Assembly (NCBI RefSeq): GCF_001905735.1
Contig: NZ_LISW01000004.1
Coordinates: 434,001-498,000 of the forward strand
Origin: Streptomyces sp. CB01249
Lineage (GTDB): Bacteria > Actinomycetota > Actinomycetes > Streptomycetales > Streptomycetaceae
Direction: 5' to 3'
Length of the DNA: 64,000 bases
The notes below the pieces were generated by a model. The model searched no databases. It had not been told where the DNA came from and worked only from the letters and a program-made list of their open reading frames with translations. The position numbers were made by a program, and so were the translations under genes. Of the stretch, positions 24,546-33,243 are shown piece after piece (the stretch's first letter is position 1; every line of letters starts with the position of its first letter).

Positions 24546-26857
24546 AGGCGCGTCCCGCGATCAGCCTGCTGATCGGGATCAGACTCCTGCGCGGTGCCGG
24601 CCGTGCCGGCCTGGCGCGCTTTCTTCTGATGTCCCTGGGCTGTGCGATGGGCGTCGCTTGCCTTGCCGCCGTGCTGACCATCCCCGCGATCCTGTCGGCG
24701 CACGACAGCCGGGCCGCAGCGCGCGAACCCCAGCCCGTGACCGGGGCCTTGCACGCCCGGTCCGCCGCTGACACCGTCTTCCTGACACGCCAGGACCCCT
24801 ACGGCTCACAGCCGTTCACCCGGGTCTTCGTCGGGCATGTGGCCGGTGCCCACGTGCCCCGACCACCTGGCGTCGACCGCGTGCCGAGTCCCGGCGAGGT
24901 GCTCGTCTCGCCACACCTGCGAGAGGTCCTGGCCGGCCAGCCCGGACTCGCCGGACTACTTCCCGGCCGGATCGTCGGCACGATTGGACCCGCAGGGCTC
25001 ACCGGGCCCGACGAGCTCTATGCCTACATCGGCCGCACTCCCGGGCAACTACCCCCCTCCGCAAGGCCGCTGGCCGGCTTCGGCTCGAAGTGGGCTCCGA
25101 CTCCCGCGGTGGACTCCTCGACCCTCGACATCCTGCGCTTCGCCCTCGCCTGCCTCGTGCTGCTGCCCCTGGCCGTGTTCCTGTCCGTCTGCGCCAGGCT
25201 CTCCGCCGAGGCGCGGGCGCGCAGACTGGCCGCGCTGCGTCTGCTCGGACACAGCGTGAAGGGAACCCTGTGCGTCAACGCCGTGGAGACGGTGGCCGCC
25301 GCACTCCTGGGCGCGGTGATCGGCGTCGGCGTTTACGCGCTGGCCAACGAAGTTCTCGCGGAGGCCGGCCTGCCGGGGCTCCAGTGGTATCCGCCCGACG
25401 GACGCCCCACCACCACCGTCCTGGCCGTGTGTCTGATCGGCTGTCCCGCCCTGGCATGGTTTGTGGGACGCCACCGAGCCCGTGAGGCCGCGCTTCGCCC
25501 GCTCCAGGTACGGAGAGGGGCACGGCCGCGGTCCCCGAAGAAGTACGGGCTGCTGCTCCTTCTGCCGGGACTGGGCGTCATCTGCGGCTATTGCGTCCTC
25601 GGTGTCCTCGGCCGTGATCCCTCCGAGGGGCCGGCCAATTCGGTCTTCGTCCCCGTCGGGGTCCTGCTGACGGGGGCCGGCCTCGTCCTGGCACTCGCGC
25701 CGGTCACGGCGTGGCTCGCCCGTCGACTCGCCGGCACCACCGAGTCGTTGCCCATGGCCCTCGCCATGCGCCGCAACGAAGTCGAACCCGGCAGCTCACT
25801 GCGCGTCGTCACGGGGCTGGTCCTCCTCGTCTACGCCGCATCCCTCGCCCAAGGCCTCCTGGTCGAGCTCGCCCACATCAGCCGCCCCACCTCATCCACC
25901 CAGGAATACGCGATCCCGCTCAGCGATCTGAGTGACAGCCGCCGTGTACGGATGGGGCAGGTCGAAGGCGTGAAGGGGCAGGCGGTCGCCATGGGCTCCT
26001 GGATCCCGGATGCCGGTTCTTCCGAGCCCCGCATCACCGCCGTGGTCGCCGACTGCGCCCAACTCGCGGCGTTCAGCGCCGTGCCGCCCCGAGGATGCGT
26101 AGAAGGCAGGATCCAGCGCCTCACCGACCCCGAGGTGGCCGAGGACCCGGGCATCCGGCCCGGCCGCAGCTACCCCTTCCTCCTGAGCGGCAGCGGACGA
26201 GAGGGCGATACGGAGAAGTTCCGCGTCACACTCCCGCGCGATGCCCTCACCATCCGGGCGCATCAGCCCTCGGCCTTCGTCGGCGCCGACGTGCTCATCC
26301 CGCCTTCCGCCCTCCCCGCCGGCAGCCGGCCCACGGCGGGCAGCTTCCTCCTGCTGTCGGATTCGGACCCGGACACCGTACGCGCGGTGCTCGACGGCCT
26401 CGGAGCTCTCGCACCCACCGCCGAGGTGGAGGCGGTGGGCGTCAACGTGGAGGCGCTTCAACAGATCACCGTCGTCAAGAGTCTCCTTGCGGCCGGAATG
26501 GTCCTCGGACTCGCCATCGGTGTCGCCGCCTTCGCCGTGTCCGCCGCAGACCGTGCGATGGAGCGCCGAGGTCGGCTCGCCATGCTGAACCTCCTGGGTG
26601 CCCGTCCCCTGACCGTCCGCGCGGCCCAGTGCATCCAGGTCCTGCTCCCGCTCGCCGTCGGCCTCGTCGGTGCACTGGTCGCAGGCCGCCTGGCCGAGTC
26701 CAGCTACCTGATCACCGGAGGCGGGACCGTCCACTGGGACGCCGACGGGCTTCCGCTCCTGGTGGTCTGCACCGGCGGCATCCTGCTCGCAGCAGCCCTG
26801 GCCTCCCTGCCGCTCACCCGGCGCCACGTCGAGATCCAGCACATCCGCCGCGACTGA
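24542..26857 (+). CDS. FtsX-like ABC transporter permease
   Basis: 771-aa membrane subunit of the exporter. An N-terminal helix (FLLMSLGCAMGVACLAAVLTIPAIL), a large extracytoplasmic domain, three helices ending near residue 310, a middle pair of helices, a second extracytoplasmic domain, and a C-terminal FtsX core (VKSLLAAGMVLGLAIGVAAFAVSAADR, LAMLNLLGARPLTVRAAQCIQVLLPL). Two FtsX modules in one chain suit a MacB-like or peptide-sensing/exporting system. GTG at 24542 is coupled to the ATPase stop. Substrate unknown. Confidence 0.92.
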   Translation: MKARPAISLLIGIRLLRGAGRAGLARFLLMSLGCAMGVACLAAVLTIPAILSAHDSRAAAREPQPVTGALHARSAADTVFLTRQDPYGSQPFTRVFVGHVAGAHVPRPPGVDRVPSPGEVLVSPHLREVLAGQPGLAGLLPGRIVGTIGPAGLTGPDELYAYIGRTPGQLPPSARPLAGFGSKWAPTPAVDSSTLDILRFALACLVLLPLAVFLSVCARLSAEARARRLAALRLLGHSVKGTLCVNAVETVAAALLGAVIGVGVYALANEVLAEAGLPGLQWYPPDGRPTTTVLAVCLIGCPALAWFVGRHRAREAALRPLQVRRGARPRSPKKYGLLLLLPGLGVICGYCVLGVLGRDPSEGPANSVFVPVGVLLTGAGLVLALAPVTAWLARRLAGTTESLPMALAMRRNEVEPGSSLRVVTGLVLLVYAASLAQGLLVELAHISRPTSSTQEYAIPLSDLSDSRRVRMGQVEGVKGQAVAMGSWIPDAGSSEPRITAVVADCAQLAAFSAVPPRGCVEGRIQRLTDPEVAEDPGIRPGRSYPFLLSGSGREGDTEKFRVTLPRDALTIRAHQPSAFVGADVLIPPSALPAGSRPTAGSFLLLSDSDPDTVRAVLDGLGALAPTAEVEAVGVNVEALQQITVVKSLLAAGMVLGLAIGVAAFAVSAADRAMERRGRLAMLNLLGARPLTVRAAQCIQVLLPLAVGLVGALVAGRLAESSYLITGGGTVHWDADGLPLLVVCTGGILLAAALASLPLTRRHVEIQHIRRD

Positions 26858-26941
26858 CCGAGGTGCGCGCGAACACCGGCCGCGGGCGTTCGTGGCGCAT
26901 CCCTGTCGATCACGGTCGTCACGCAGATAGACACGCACAAA

Positions 26942-26981
26942 GCAAGAGGGCCGGTACTGAGATCAGTACCGGCCCTCTTGC
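26942..26981 (-). terminator. tRNA-Pro terminator
   Basis: GCAAGAGGGCCGGTACTGA and its exact complement flank a 2-nt loop: a perfect 19-bp stem 15 nt beyond the tRNA 3' end. On the minus strand it is followed by TTTGTG. It also lies 84 bp past the FtsX permease stop and could serve both strands. Confidence 0.85.
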
Positions 26982-26995
26982 CTGCTGCTTAGCTG

Positions 26996-27069
26996 TCGGG
27001 GTGGCGGGATTTGAACCCACGACCTCTTCGTCCCGAACGAAGCGCGCTGCCAAGCTGCGCTACACCCCG
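26996..27069 (-). tRNA. tRNA-Pro (anticodon CGG)
   Basis: 74-nt cloverleaf read on the minus strand: acceptor CGGGGTG/CACCCCG, D-arm AGCGCAGCTTGGCAGCGCG, anticodon stem CTTCG/CGAAG with loop TTCGGGA (anticodon CGG, reading CCG), T-arm GTGGGTTCAAATCCCGC, discriminator A. The 3' CCA is not encoded. Confidence 0.97.
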
Positions 27070-27164
27070 ATCGCCGCCGGTCTCCCGGCGACATCGACAA
27101 CTCTAGCCCACCGGCGCCCGGAGACGAAATCCGGTTTTTGTCGTGATCGGCGGGAGCGCGGCGG

Positions 27165-28106
27165 TCAGGCGTCCCGGGGTGTCAGGGTGAGCAGGGTCGC
27201 CTCCGGGGGGCAGGCCACGCGGACCGGGGCGTAGCGGCTCGTACCGCAGCCCGCCGAGACGTGGAGGTAGGAGCGGTTGCCGCCGGAGTAGTGGGTGGAG
27301 AGGCCCTTCACGCGGTCCGTGTCCAGGTCGCAGTTGGTGACCAGGGCGCCGTAGAAGGGGATGCAGACCTGGCCGCCGTGGGTGTGACCGGCGAGGATCA
27401 GGGGGTAACCGTCCGTCGTGAACGCGTCCAGGGACCGCAGGTACGGGGCGTGGACCACGCCGATCGAGAGGTCGGCGCCGGTCTCGGGGCCGCCGGACAC
27501 CTCGGCGTAGCGGTCGCGCTTGATGTGCGGGTCGTCCAGGCCGGTGAAGGCGAGCTCCAGGCCGTCCAGCTTCAGGCGACCGCGGGTGTTGGACAGGTTC
27601 AGCCAGCCCGCCTCGTCGAAGGCGTCACGCATCGGCTCCCACGGGTTGTGGACGACGCCGGTCGCCGGGGCGTTGCCGTTGAGGCCGTGCTTGCCCGACG
27701 CCTTCTCGAAGAGATAGCGGACCGGGTTGCGCAGCTTGGGGCCGTAGTAGTCGTTGGAGCCGAACACGTACACGCCCGGGAGCTCCATCAGCGGGCCGAG
27801 CGCGTCCAGTAGCTCCGGCACGGCCTCGGGGTCGGAGAGGTTGTCGCCGGTGTTCACCACGAAGTCGGGGCGCAAACCGGCCAGGGACTGCAGCCAGGCG
27901 CGCTTCTTGCGCTGTCCGCTGACCATGTGCACGTCGGAGACCTGGAGGACGCGCAGCGGGCGCGCCCCACTCGGAAGCACCGGGACCGTGACCCTGCGCA
28001 GGCGGAACGAGCGGACCTCGAAGCCTGCCGCGTAGGCGAGACCGGCGGCGCCGGCCGCGGCGGTGACCGCCGTGATTTTCAGGGGTACTCCGTAGCGTGC
28101 GCGCAT
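27165..28106 (-). CDS. Membrane-anchored metallophosphoesterase
   Basis: 313-aa calcineurin-like phosphoesterase with an N-terminal membrane helix (ITAVTAAAGAAGLAYAAGF). Metal-binding blocks in order: QVSDVHM, NTGDN, a GSNDYY block in place of the usual GNHD, and GHTHGGQ near the C-terminus. This is the YkuE-like family acting at the membrane surface; the substrate is uncertain. Upstream of it, on the opposite strand, lies the YqeY gene. Confidence 0.92.
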   Translation of the reverse strand: MRARYGVPLKITAVTAAAGAAGLAYAAGFEVRSFRLRRVTVPVLPSGARPLRVLQVSDVHMVSGQRKKRAWLQSLAGLRPDFVVNTGDNLSDPEAVPELLDALGPLMELPGVYVFGSNDYYGPKLRNPVRYLFEKASGKHGLNGNAPATGVVHNPWEPMRDAFDEAGWLNLSNTRGRLKLDGLELAFTGLDDPHIKRDRYAEVSGGPETGADLSIGVVHAPYLRSLDAFTTDGYPLILAGHTHGGQVCIPFYGALVTNCDLDTDRVKGLSTHYSGGNRSYLHVSAGCGTSRYAPVRVACPPEATLLTLTPRDA

Positions 28107-28185
28107 GCGCCCATCGTCGCAGACGTCGTGCGCCCGCAGGAAAACAGGCGGGCGCCGGGCGCCCCGCACCTGCCACAATCACCTC

Positions 28186-28650
28186 ATGACCACGCTCAAG
28201 TCCAAGCTCAAGGAAGACCTCACCACGGCCATGAAGGCGCGTGACGAGCTGACCTCGTCCACGCTCCGGCTGACCCTCACCGCGATCACGAAGGAAGAGG
28301 TCGGGGGCAAGACCGCCCGCGAACTCTCCGACGACGAGGTGCAGAAGGTGATCGCCAAGGAGGCCAAGAAGCGCCGTGAGGCCGCCGACGCCTTCGCCAA
28401 GGGCGGCCGGACCGAGCAGGCCGAGCGGGAGAAGAAGGAGGGCGCGATCCTCGACGCGTACCTTCCCCAGCAGCTGAGCGACGAGGAGCTGACCGCGATC
28501 GTGGCCTCCGCCGTCGAACAGGCGAAGGCCGCCGGGGCCGAGGGGCCGCGCGCGATGGGCGCCGTCATGAAGATCGTCAACCCGAAGGTCGCGGGGCGCG
28601 CCGAGGGCGGCCGGGTGGCCGCCACGGTGAAGAAGCTCCTCGCGGGCTGA
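28186..28650 (+). CDS. GatB/YqeY domain-containing protein
   Basis: 154-aa soluble helical protein of the YqeY family, related to the tail of the tRNA amidotransferase GatB. Start MTTLKSKLKEDLTTAMKARDELTSSTLR; the C-terminal part (PRAMGAVMKIVNPKVAGRAEGGRVAATVKKLL) is the tRNA-binding-like tail domain. Role in tRNA amidation is not shown. Complete; convergent with the penicillin-binding protein gene. Confidence 0.93.
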   Translation: MTTLKSKLKEDLTTAMKARDELTSSTLRLTLTAITKEEVGGKTARELSDDEVQKVIAKEAKKRREAADAFAKGGRTEQAEREKKEGAILDAYLPQQLSDEELTAIVASAVEQAKAAGAEGPRAMGAVMKIVNPKVAGRAEGGRVAATVKKLLAG

Positions 28651-28691
28651 GCGGAGCCGAAGCCGGAGCCGGACGGACCGGCCGTACGTAA

Positions 28692-28732
28692 GAGGGCGGG
28701 GCGCCCCGGATGATCCGGAGCGCCCCGCCCTC
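28692..28732. terminator. Bidirectional terminator
   Basis: GAGGGCGGGGCGCCCCGGAT pairs with its complement (one mismatch) with almost no loop, a stem of about 20 bp between convergent yqeY-like and penicillin-binding protein genes. Confidence 0.88.
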
Positions 28733-28749
28733 GTATGCGTAACGGCTGA

Positions 28750-30993
28750 TCAGGGGCCGTTCGTACCGCCGTCGTTCTGACCGCGGCCGTGGCCGTTGTT
28801 CCCGCCGAGGATGTCCGGCGGGATGCTGATGCCGGGGAACGGGTTGTCGTCGCCGCCGGGCTTGTTGTCGCCCGGCTTCTTCTTGTCCCCGCCCTTGTTC
28901 TTGTCCTTGTCCTCCTTCTCCTTCGCCCGCGGTACGTCGACCGGGTTGAAGGAAGGGGTCTCGGACGGGCTCAGGGCGCCGGTCATCGCCGTCCGCCAGA
29001 TCGGACCGGGCAGGCAGCCACCGCAGACCTTGTCGTAGTACTGGCCGCCGATGGTGATGCCGGTCATATCGTCCTGGTGGGCGCCGTCGCTGCCGACCCA
29101 TACCGCCGTGGACAGGTTCGGCGTGTAGCCGACGAACCAGGCGTTCTTGCGCCCGTCGGTGGTACCGGTCTTGCCCGCGTTGTCACGGTCGCTGAGGCCG
29201 GCCTGCGTGCCGGTGCCGTCCTCGACGACGCCCTTGAGCATCTGGTTTATGGTGTCGGCCGTGTGCTCGCTCATCGCGCGGTTGCACTGCGACTTCGGTA
29301 CGTCGATCGGCTTGCCGTCCGGCTTGGTGACCGAGAGGAGCGCGACCGGGGTGCAGTACGTGCCGCGGTTGGCGAAGGTGGCGTACACCGAGGCCATGGC
29401 CAGCGGGGTCGACTCCTGCCCGCCCAGCGTGGTGTTGGCGACCTGCCACAGCGGCTTGTTGTCGCCGCGTTCGTAGCCGACCTTCTTCGCCATCGCGAGC
29501 GTCTCGCAGAGGCCGGTCTTCTGTTCCAGCTTCGCGAAGTAGGTGTTGATCGACTTGCCCAGCGCGCTGGTCATGTCGAACATGCCCTTCTCCGACTCCG
29601 TCTCGTTCTGCACCTCCCACGGCTTGTCGTCCGTGGGGGCGCCCTCACAGGTGCGGAAGGCGTCGGCGGGCAGGCTGATCTTGCGCGGGGTGTCGAAGCT
29701 CTGCGCCGGGCTGATGCCCTTCTCCAGTGCCGCCGCCGCGGTGATCGGCTTGAACGTCGACCCGACCTGGAAGCCGACGTAGCTGCCGCCCATCGCGTGG
29801 TCGACGGAGAGGTTCAGCACGGTCTGGTGCTTGGAGGCGTCGAGACCGTACGGCCGGGACTGGGCCATCGCCAGGATCCGTCCGGTACCGGGCTGGACCT
29901 GGACGACCGCGTCGGCGACCTTGTCGTCCTTGTTGACCCGGGAGACGGCGGCCTCGTTGGACGCGGCCTGCGACCTCGGGTCCAGGGTCGTCTTGATGGT
30001 CAGACCGCCGGTCGCCCAGAGCTTCGCGCGGTCCTTCTCGGTCTTACCGAAGGCCGGGTTGTTCTTGACGATCTTCGAGACGTAGTCGCAGAAGAACCCG
30101 GCACCGCTCACGGCGGTGATGCAGCCGTTCTGCGGTCGCTTGACCTTCAGCTTGATCGGGGTGTTCTTGGCCTTGTCCGCCTCTTCCTGCGAGACCTTGC
30201 CGATGTCCGCCATCCGCTGGAGCACGGTGTTGCGGCGCTTGGTCGCTTCCTCCGTGTCGTTGATGGGGTCGTAGCGGCTGGGCGACTGCACGATCCCGGC
30301 CAGCAGCGCCGCCTCCTCCAGCTTCAGGTCCTTCGCCGACTTGGAGAAGTAGCGCTGGGAAGCCGCCTCGACGCCGTACGCCTGCTGCCCGAAGAAGGTG
30401 ATGTTGAGGTAGTTCTCCAGGATCTTCCGCTTGCCAAGCTCTTCCTCGACCTGGATCGCGTACTTCAGCTCCTGGACCTTGCGGCCCAGCGTCTGCTGGG
30501 TGGCCTCGGCGACCTTGGCCGGGTCGTCGCCGGCCTCCTCCACGAAGACGTTCTTCACATACTGCTGGGTGAGGGTCGACGCGCCCTCCGCCGTACCGCC
30601 CGTCTGAACGTTTCGGTTGAGCGCGCGCAGGATGCCCTTGAGGTCGACCGCGCCGTGCTCGTAGAACCGGGCGTCCTCGATCGCGATGATCGCGTTCTGC
30701 ATGTACGGGGAGATGCTCGTGAGCGGCACCACCGTGCGGTCGCGCGAGTAGACCGTGGCGATCAGGCCGCCCTTGCTGTCGAGGATCTTGGTGCGCTGGC
30801 TCAGCGGCGGGGTCTTCAGGTTGGCCGGGATCTCGTCGAACCCGTCGACCGTCCCCTTGGCCGCGAGGCCCAGTGCTCCGGCCGCCGGCAGCGCGATGCC
30901 CGCCAGGACGACTCCGGAGAGTGCGGCGACACCGAGGAACTTGGCGGCCTGCTGGGTCGTGGTGAGACCCCCGCCCGAGCGCTTCTTTGGCAT
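28750..30993 (-). CDS. Bifunctional penicillin-binding protein (transglycosylase/transpeptidase)
   Basis: 747-aa class A PBP that polymerises and cross-links peptidoglycan at the membrane. After an N-terminal helix comes the GT51 domain (AIEDARFYEHGAVD, with catalytic Glu; TLTQQYVKN; RKVQELKYAIQVE) and the transpeptidase domain with SxxK in GSTFKP, SxN in GKSINTYF and KTGTT. The C-terminus is a Lys/Asp/Gly-rich disordered tail. Located next to wblA, as recalled for S. coelicolor. Confidence 0.97.
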   Translation of the reverse strand: MPKKRSGGGLTTTQQAAKFLGVAALSGVVLAGIALPAAGALGLAAKGTVDGFDEIPANLKTPPLSQRTKILDSKGGLIATVYSRDRTVVPLTSISPYMQNAIIAIEDARFYEHGAVDLKGILRALNRNVQTGGTAEGASTLTQQYVKNVFVEEAGDDPAKVAEATQQTLGRKVQELKYAIQVEEELGKRKILENYLNITFFGQQAYGVEAASQRYFSKSAKDLKLEEAALLAGIVQSPSRYDPINDTEEATKRRNTVLQRMADIGKVSQEEADKAKNTPIKLKVKRPQNGCITAVSGAGFFCDYVSKIVKNNPAFGKTEKDRAKLWATGGLTIKTTLDPRSQAASNEAAVSRVNKDDKVADAVVQVQPGTGRILAMAQSRPYGLDASKHQTVLNLSVDHAMGGSYVGFQVGSTFKPITAAAALEKGISPAQSFDTPRKISLPADAFRTCEGAPTDDKPWEVQNETESEKGMFDMTSALGKSINTYFAKLEQKTGLCETLAMAKKVGYERGDNKPLWQVANTTLGGQESTPLAMASVYATFANRGTYCTPVALLSVTKPDGKPIDVPKSQCNRAMSEHTADTINQMLKGVVEDGTGTQAGLSDRDNAGKTGTTDGRKNAWFVGYTPNLSTAVWVGSDGAHQDDMTGITIGGQYYDKVCGGCLPGPIWRTAMTGALSPSETPSFNPVDVPRAKEKEDKDKNKGGDKKKPGDNKPGGDDNPFPGISIPPDILGGNNGHGRGQNDGGTNGP

Positions 30994-31300
30994 GGGGGCA
31001 GCCTAATCCGTAGATATGAGCGTTCCGTAGGACCGGGGGTCTCTCGGAGCGTTCGCGTACCGGACCGTGACATTCGGAACCGGCGTGGGTGCCGCGCTGC
31101 GGCTGCTGGACCTGGTGGCATGGTGACGCGAGGCGGCTACGTTCCCATTCGCCGGACACACGGATATGCCTTGGCCTAAGCTGCTCTCAACTGTCACAGC
31201 AGTCCGGTTCCGTATCAACCCCCCGTGCACGATCCGGCCACACGCCCGGCGCTCCCGAATTCGCCCGGTGTGTCACCGAACGTCCGATGCGGTTCTGGCA

Positions 31301-31327
31301 GACTGTCCCGATTCTGACGGGATAGTC
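31301..31327 (+). promoter_or_regulatory. Inverted repeat in wblA upstream region
   Basis: GACTGTCCCG, 7-nt spacer ATTCTGA, CGGGATAGTC: 10-bp arms with one mismatch, ending 186 bp before the wblA start. Confidence 0.5.
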
Positions 31328-31380
31328 CTTCATGTCCTCACCTCACTCCCCTGGGTGATCTGCCGTATACGCATAGTCCG

Positions 31381-31407
31381 TTCGGGCCATTCAAGATTGG
31401 GCCCGAA
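31381..31407 (+). promoter_or_regulatory. Hairpin in wblA upstream region
   Basis: TTCGGGCC and GGCCCGAA flank an 11-nt loop about 105 bp before wblA. Candidate leader structure or attenuator. Confidence 0.45.
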
Positions 31408-31513
31408 GGGGGTGTTGTGCTGTCGCCACCTTCCGTAACGTCCTCAACTGGCAGCGGTGAATATGCCGCTGCCGCCGTGGGGGAGCCTCGATTCGGGAGA
31501 GGACGGCGCCGGG

Positions 31514-31867
31514 ATGGGCTGGGTAACCGACTGGAGTGCGCAGGCAGCCTGCCGCACTACTGATCCGGATGAACTGTTCGTACAAGGGGCAGCGCAGAAC
31601 AGGGCCAAGGCGGTGTGCACCGGATGCCCGGTGCGGACCGAGTGTTTGGCCGATGCGCTGGACAATCGCGTCGAATTCGGCGTGTGGGGCGGGATGACCG
31701 AGCGGGAGCGCCGCGCGCTGCTGCGCAGGCGGCCGACGGTGACGTCCTGGCGCCGGCTGCTGGAGACCGCCCGCAGTGAGTACGAGCGTGCCTCGGGCAT
31801 CCTGCCCGTGGCGATCGGGCTGGAGGGCAGCGAGGAACTGCACGAGACGTTCGCCGCCGTCGGCTAG
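31514..31867 (+). CDS. wblA: WhiB-like iron-sulfur transcription factor WblA
   Basis: 117-aa developmental regulator that favours the switch from vegetative to aerial growth and represses antibiotic production in Streptomyces. The [4Fe-4S] ligands are Cys13, Cys35, Cys38 and Cys44 (CxxCxxxxxC), followed by the family turn GVWGG (56-60) and a basic C-terminal tail ERRALLRRRPT. The N-terminus MGWVTDWSAQAACR is as I recall for WblA; GTG 31457 or ATG 31463 could extend it by up to 19 residues. Confidence 0.95.
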   Translation: MGWVTDWSAQAACRTTDPDELFVQGAAQNRAKAVCTGCPVRTECLADALDNRVEFGVWGGMTERERRALLRRRPTVTSWRRLLETARSEYERASGILPVAIGLEGSEELHETFAAVG

Positions 31868-31878
31868 TCCCCGGCGGT

Positions 31879-31893
31879 CCGTACGCTGTACGG
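31879..31893. terminator. Small hairpin between wblA and ArsA-like gene
   Basis: CCGTAC-GCT-GTACGG, a 6-bp stem between convergent genes. Weak terminator candidate. Confidence 0.3.
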
Positions 31894-31911
31894 CTTACGC
31901 AGGACGAGGGG

Positions 31912-33243
31912 CTAGGCAGCTCCGGCCGGTGCGGAACCGGTCGCGAGGCGGTCCCCGATGGTGCGCAGGCCCGAGAGGTCATGGACGTCTCCGGGCAGCG
32001 CTGCCACGGCGGTCACGGCCACCTCGGGGTGCAGCGCGGTGAAGCGGTCGCGTGTGTTCTGTTCGCGCGCGACCACCTGCATCCGCTCGGCGTGCAGACG
32101 GAGCAGGCCCGCGGTCAGTTCTTCGGTGGTGACGGCCGCCGTGCTGTCCGGCCGGGGTTCGGAGTCCGTGGTGGGTGCGTGCCCGGCCGCGGGGGAGTCG
32201 GCGGGCTCACGAAGTCCAGCCTTCCCGGCCGCCTGATCCACAATGCCGTCGGTTTCAAGATTTTCTGCTTCAAGTTTCTCCGCGCCGGCGAGCGCCTGCT
32301 CGGCGGAGAGCCGCGCCGCCTCGCTGCCGTGGACCCGGTTGAGCACCAGCCCCGCGAGCGGCATGTCCTCCGCGGCCAGGCGCTCCACGAAGTACGCCGC
32401 CTCGCGCAGGGCGTCCCGCTCCGGAGTCGCGACGACGAGAAACGCCGTACCGGGTGCCTGAAGTAGTTTGTACGTGGCGTCCGCCCGGGTACGGAAGCCG
32501 CCGAACATGGTGTCCATCGCGGCGACGAACGTCTGTACGTCACGCAGGAACTGACCGCCCAGCAGCTTGCCCAGGGTGCCGGTCATCATCGACATGCCCA
32601 CGTTGAGGAACTTCATCCCCGCGCGGCCGCCCATCTTCGCGGGTGCCATCAGCAGTTTGATGAACTTCCCGTCCAGGAACGACCCCAGACGCTTCGGGGC
32701 GTCCAGGAAGTCCAGCGCGGACCGCGACGGCGGGGTGTCCACGACGATGAGGTCCCACTCGTCCCGCGCCCGGAGCTGCCCCAGCTTCTCCATCGCCATG
32801 TACTCCTGCGTGCCCGCGAAGCCCGCCGACAGGGACTGGTAGAAGGGGTTCTCCAGGATCGCGCGGGCCCGCTCGCCGTCCGCGTGCGCCTCGACGATCT
32901 CGTCGAAGGTCCGCTTCATGTCGAGCATCATGGCGTGCAGCTCACCGGAGCCCTCGATGCCCTTCACCCGGCGCGGGACGTTGTCCAGCGAGTCGATGCC
33001 CATGGACTGGGCGAGCCTGCGGGCCGGGTCGATGGTGAGGACGACGACCTTGCGGCCGCGCTCCGCCGCCCGCACCCCGAGCGCCGCGGCGGTGGTCGTC
33101 TTGCCGACGCCGCCGGAACCGCAGCAGACGATGATCCGGATGCCCGGATCATCGATCAGGGCGTCGGTGTCCAGTACCGGCACGGGATCCGCCGCGTCGC
33201 CCCCGGCACCGCTCTCCGCCCCCGTCTTCGTGCGCGCTGTCAT
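31912..33243 (-). CDS. ArsA/Get3-like ATPase, second of a tandem pair
   Basis: 443-aa P-loop ATPase of the ArsA/GET3/MinD class. The deviant Walker A is CGSGGVGKTTTAAALG, followed by TIDPARRLAQS (switch I/A-loop), and VVDTPPSRSALDFLDAP (Walker B/switch II). The C-terminal part is Ala/Glu-rich with a disordered insert. ATG at 33243 overlaps the stop of the upstream ArsA-like gene (ATGA), so the two are co-translated and probably form a heteromeric complex. No anion channel gene is nearby, which argues against arsenite transport. Confidence 0.92.
   Translation of the reverse strand: MTARTKTGAESGAGGDAADPVPVLDTDALIDDPGIRIIVCCGSGGVGKTTTAAALGVRAAERGRKVVVLTIDPARRLAQSMGIDSLDNVPRRVKGIEGSGELHAMMLDMKRTFDEIVEAHADGERARAILENPFYQSLSAGFAGTQEYMAMEKLGQLRARDEWDLIVVDTPPSRSALDFLDAPKRLGSFLDGKFIKLLMAPAKMGGRAGMKFLNVGMSMMTGTLGKLLGGQFLRDVQTFVAAMDTMFGGFRTRADATYKLLQAPGTAFLVVATPERDALREAAYFVERLAAEDMPLAGLVLNRVHGSEAARLSAEQALAGAEKLEAENLETDGIVDQAAGKAGLREPADSPAAGHAPTTDSEPRPDSTAAVTTEELTAGLLRLHAERMQVVAREQNTRDRFTALHPEVAVTAVAALPGDVHDLSGLRTIGDRLATGSAPAGAA

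Larger units (their letters stand above)
30994..31513. other. Long upstream region of wblA
   Basis: 520 bp without a convincing gene, holding the promoter of the penicillin-binding protein gene at its left and a long wblA control region at its right. Two hairpins (31301-31327 and 31381-31407) and AT-rich patches near 31160-31250 and 31320-31400 suggest several regulatory sites or a structured 5' leader. Confidence 0.5.

Noticed and set aside
28789..31179. 796-codon plus-strand frame antisense to the penicillin-binding protein
   Set aside because: Codon third positions mirror the real minus-strand gene, and no motif is seen.
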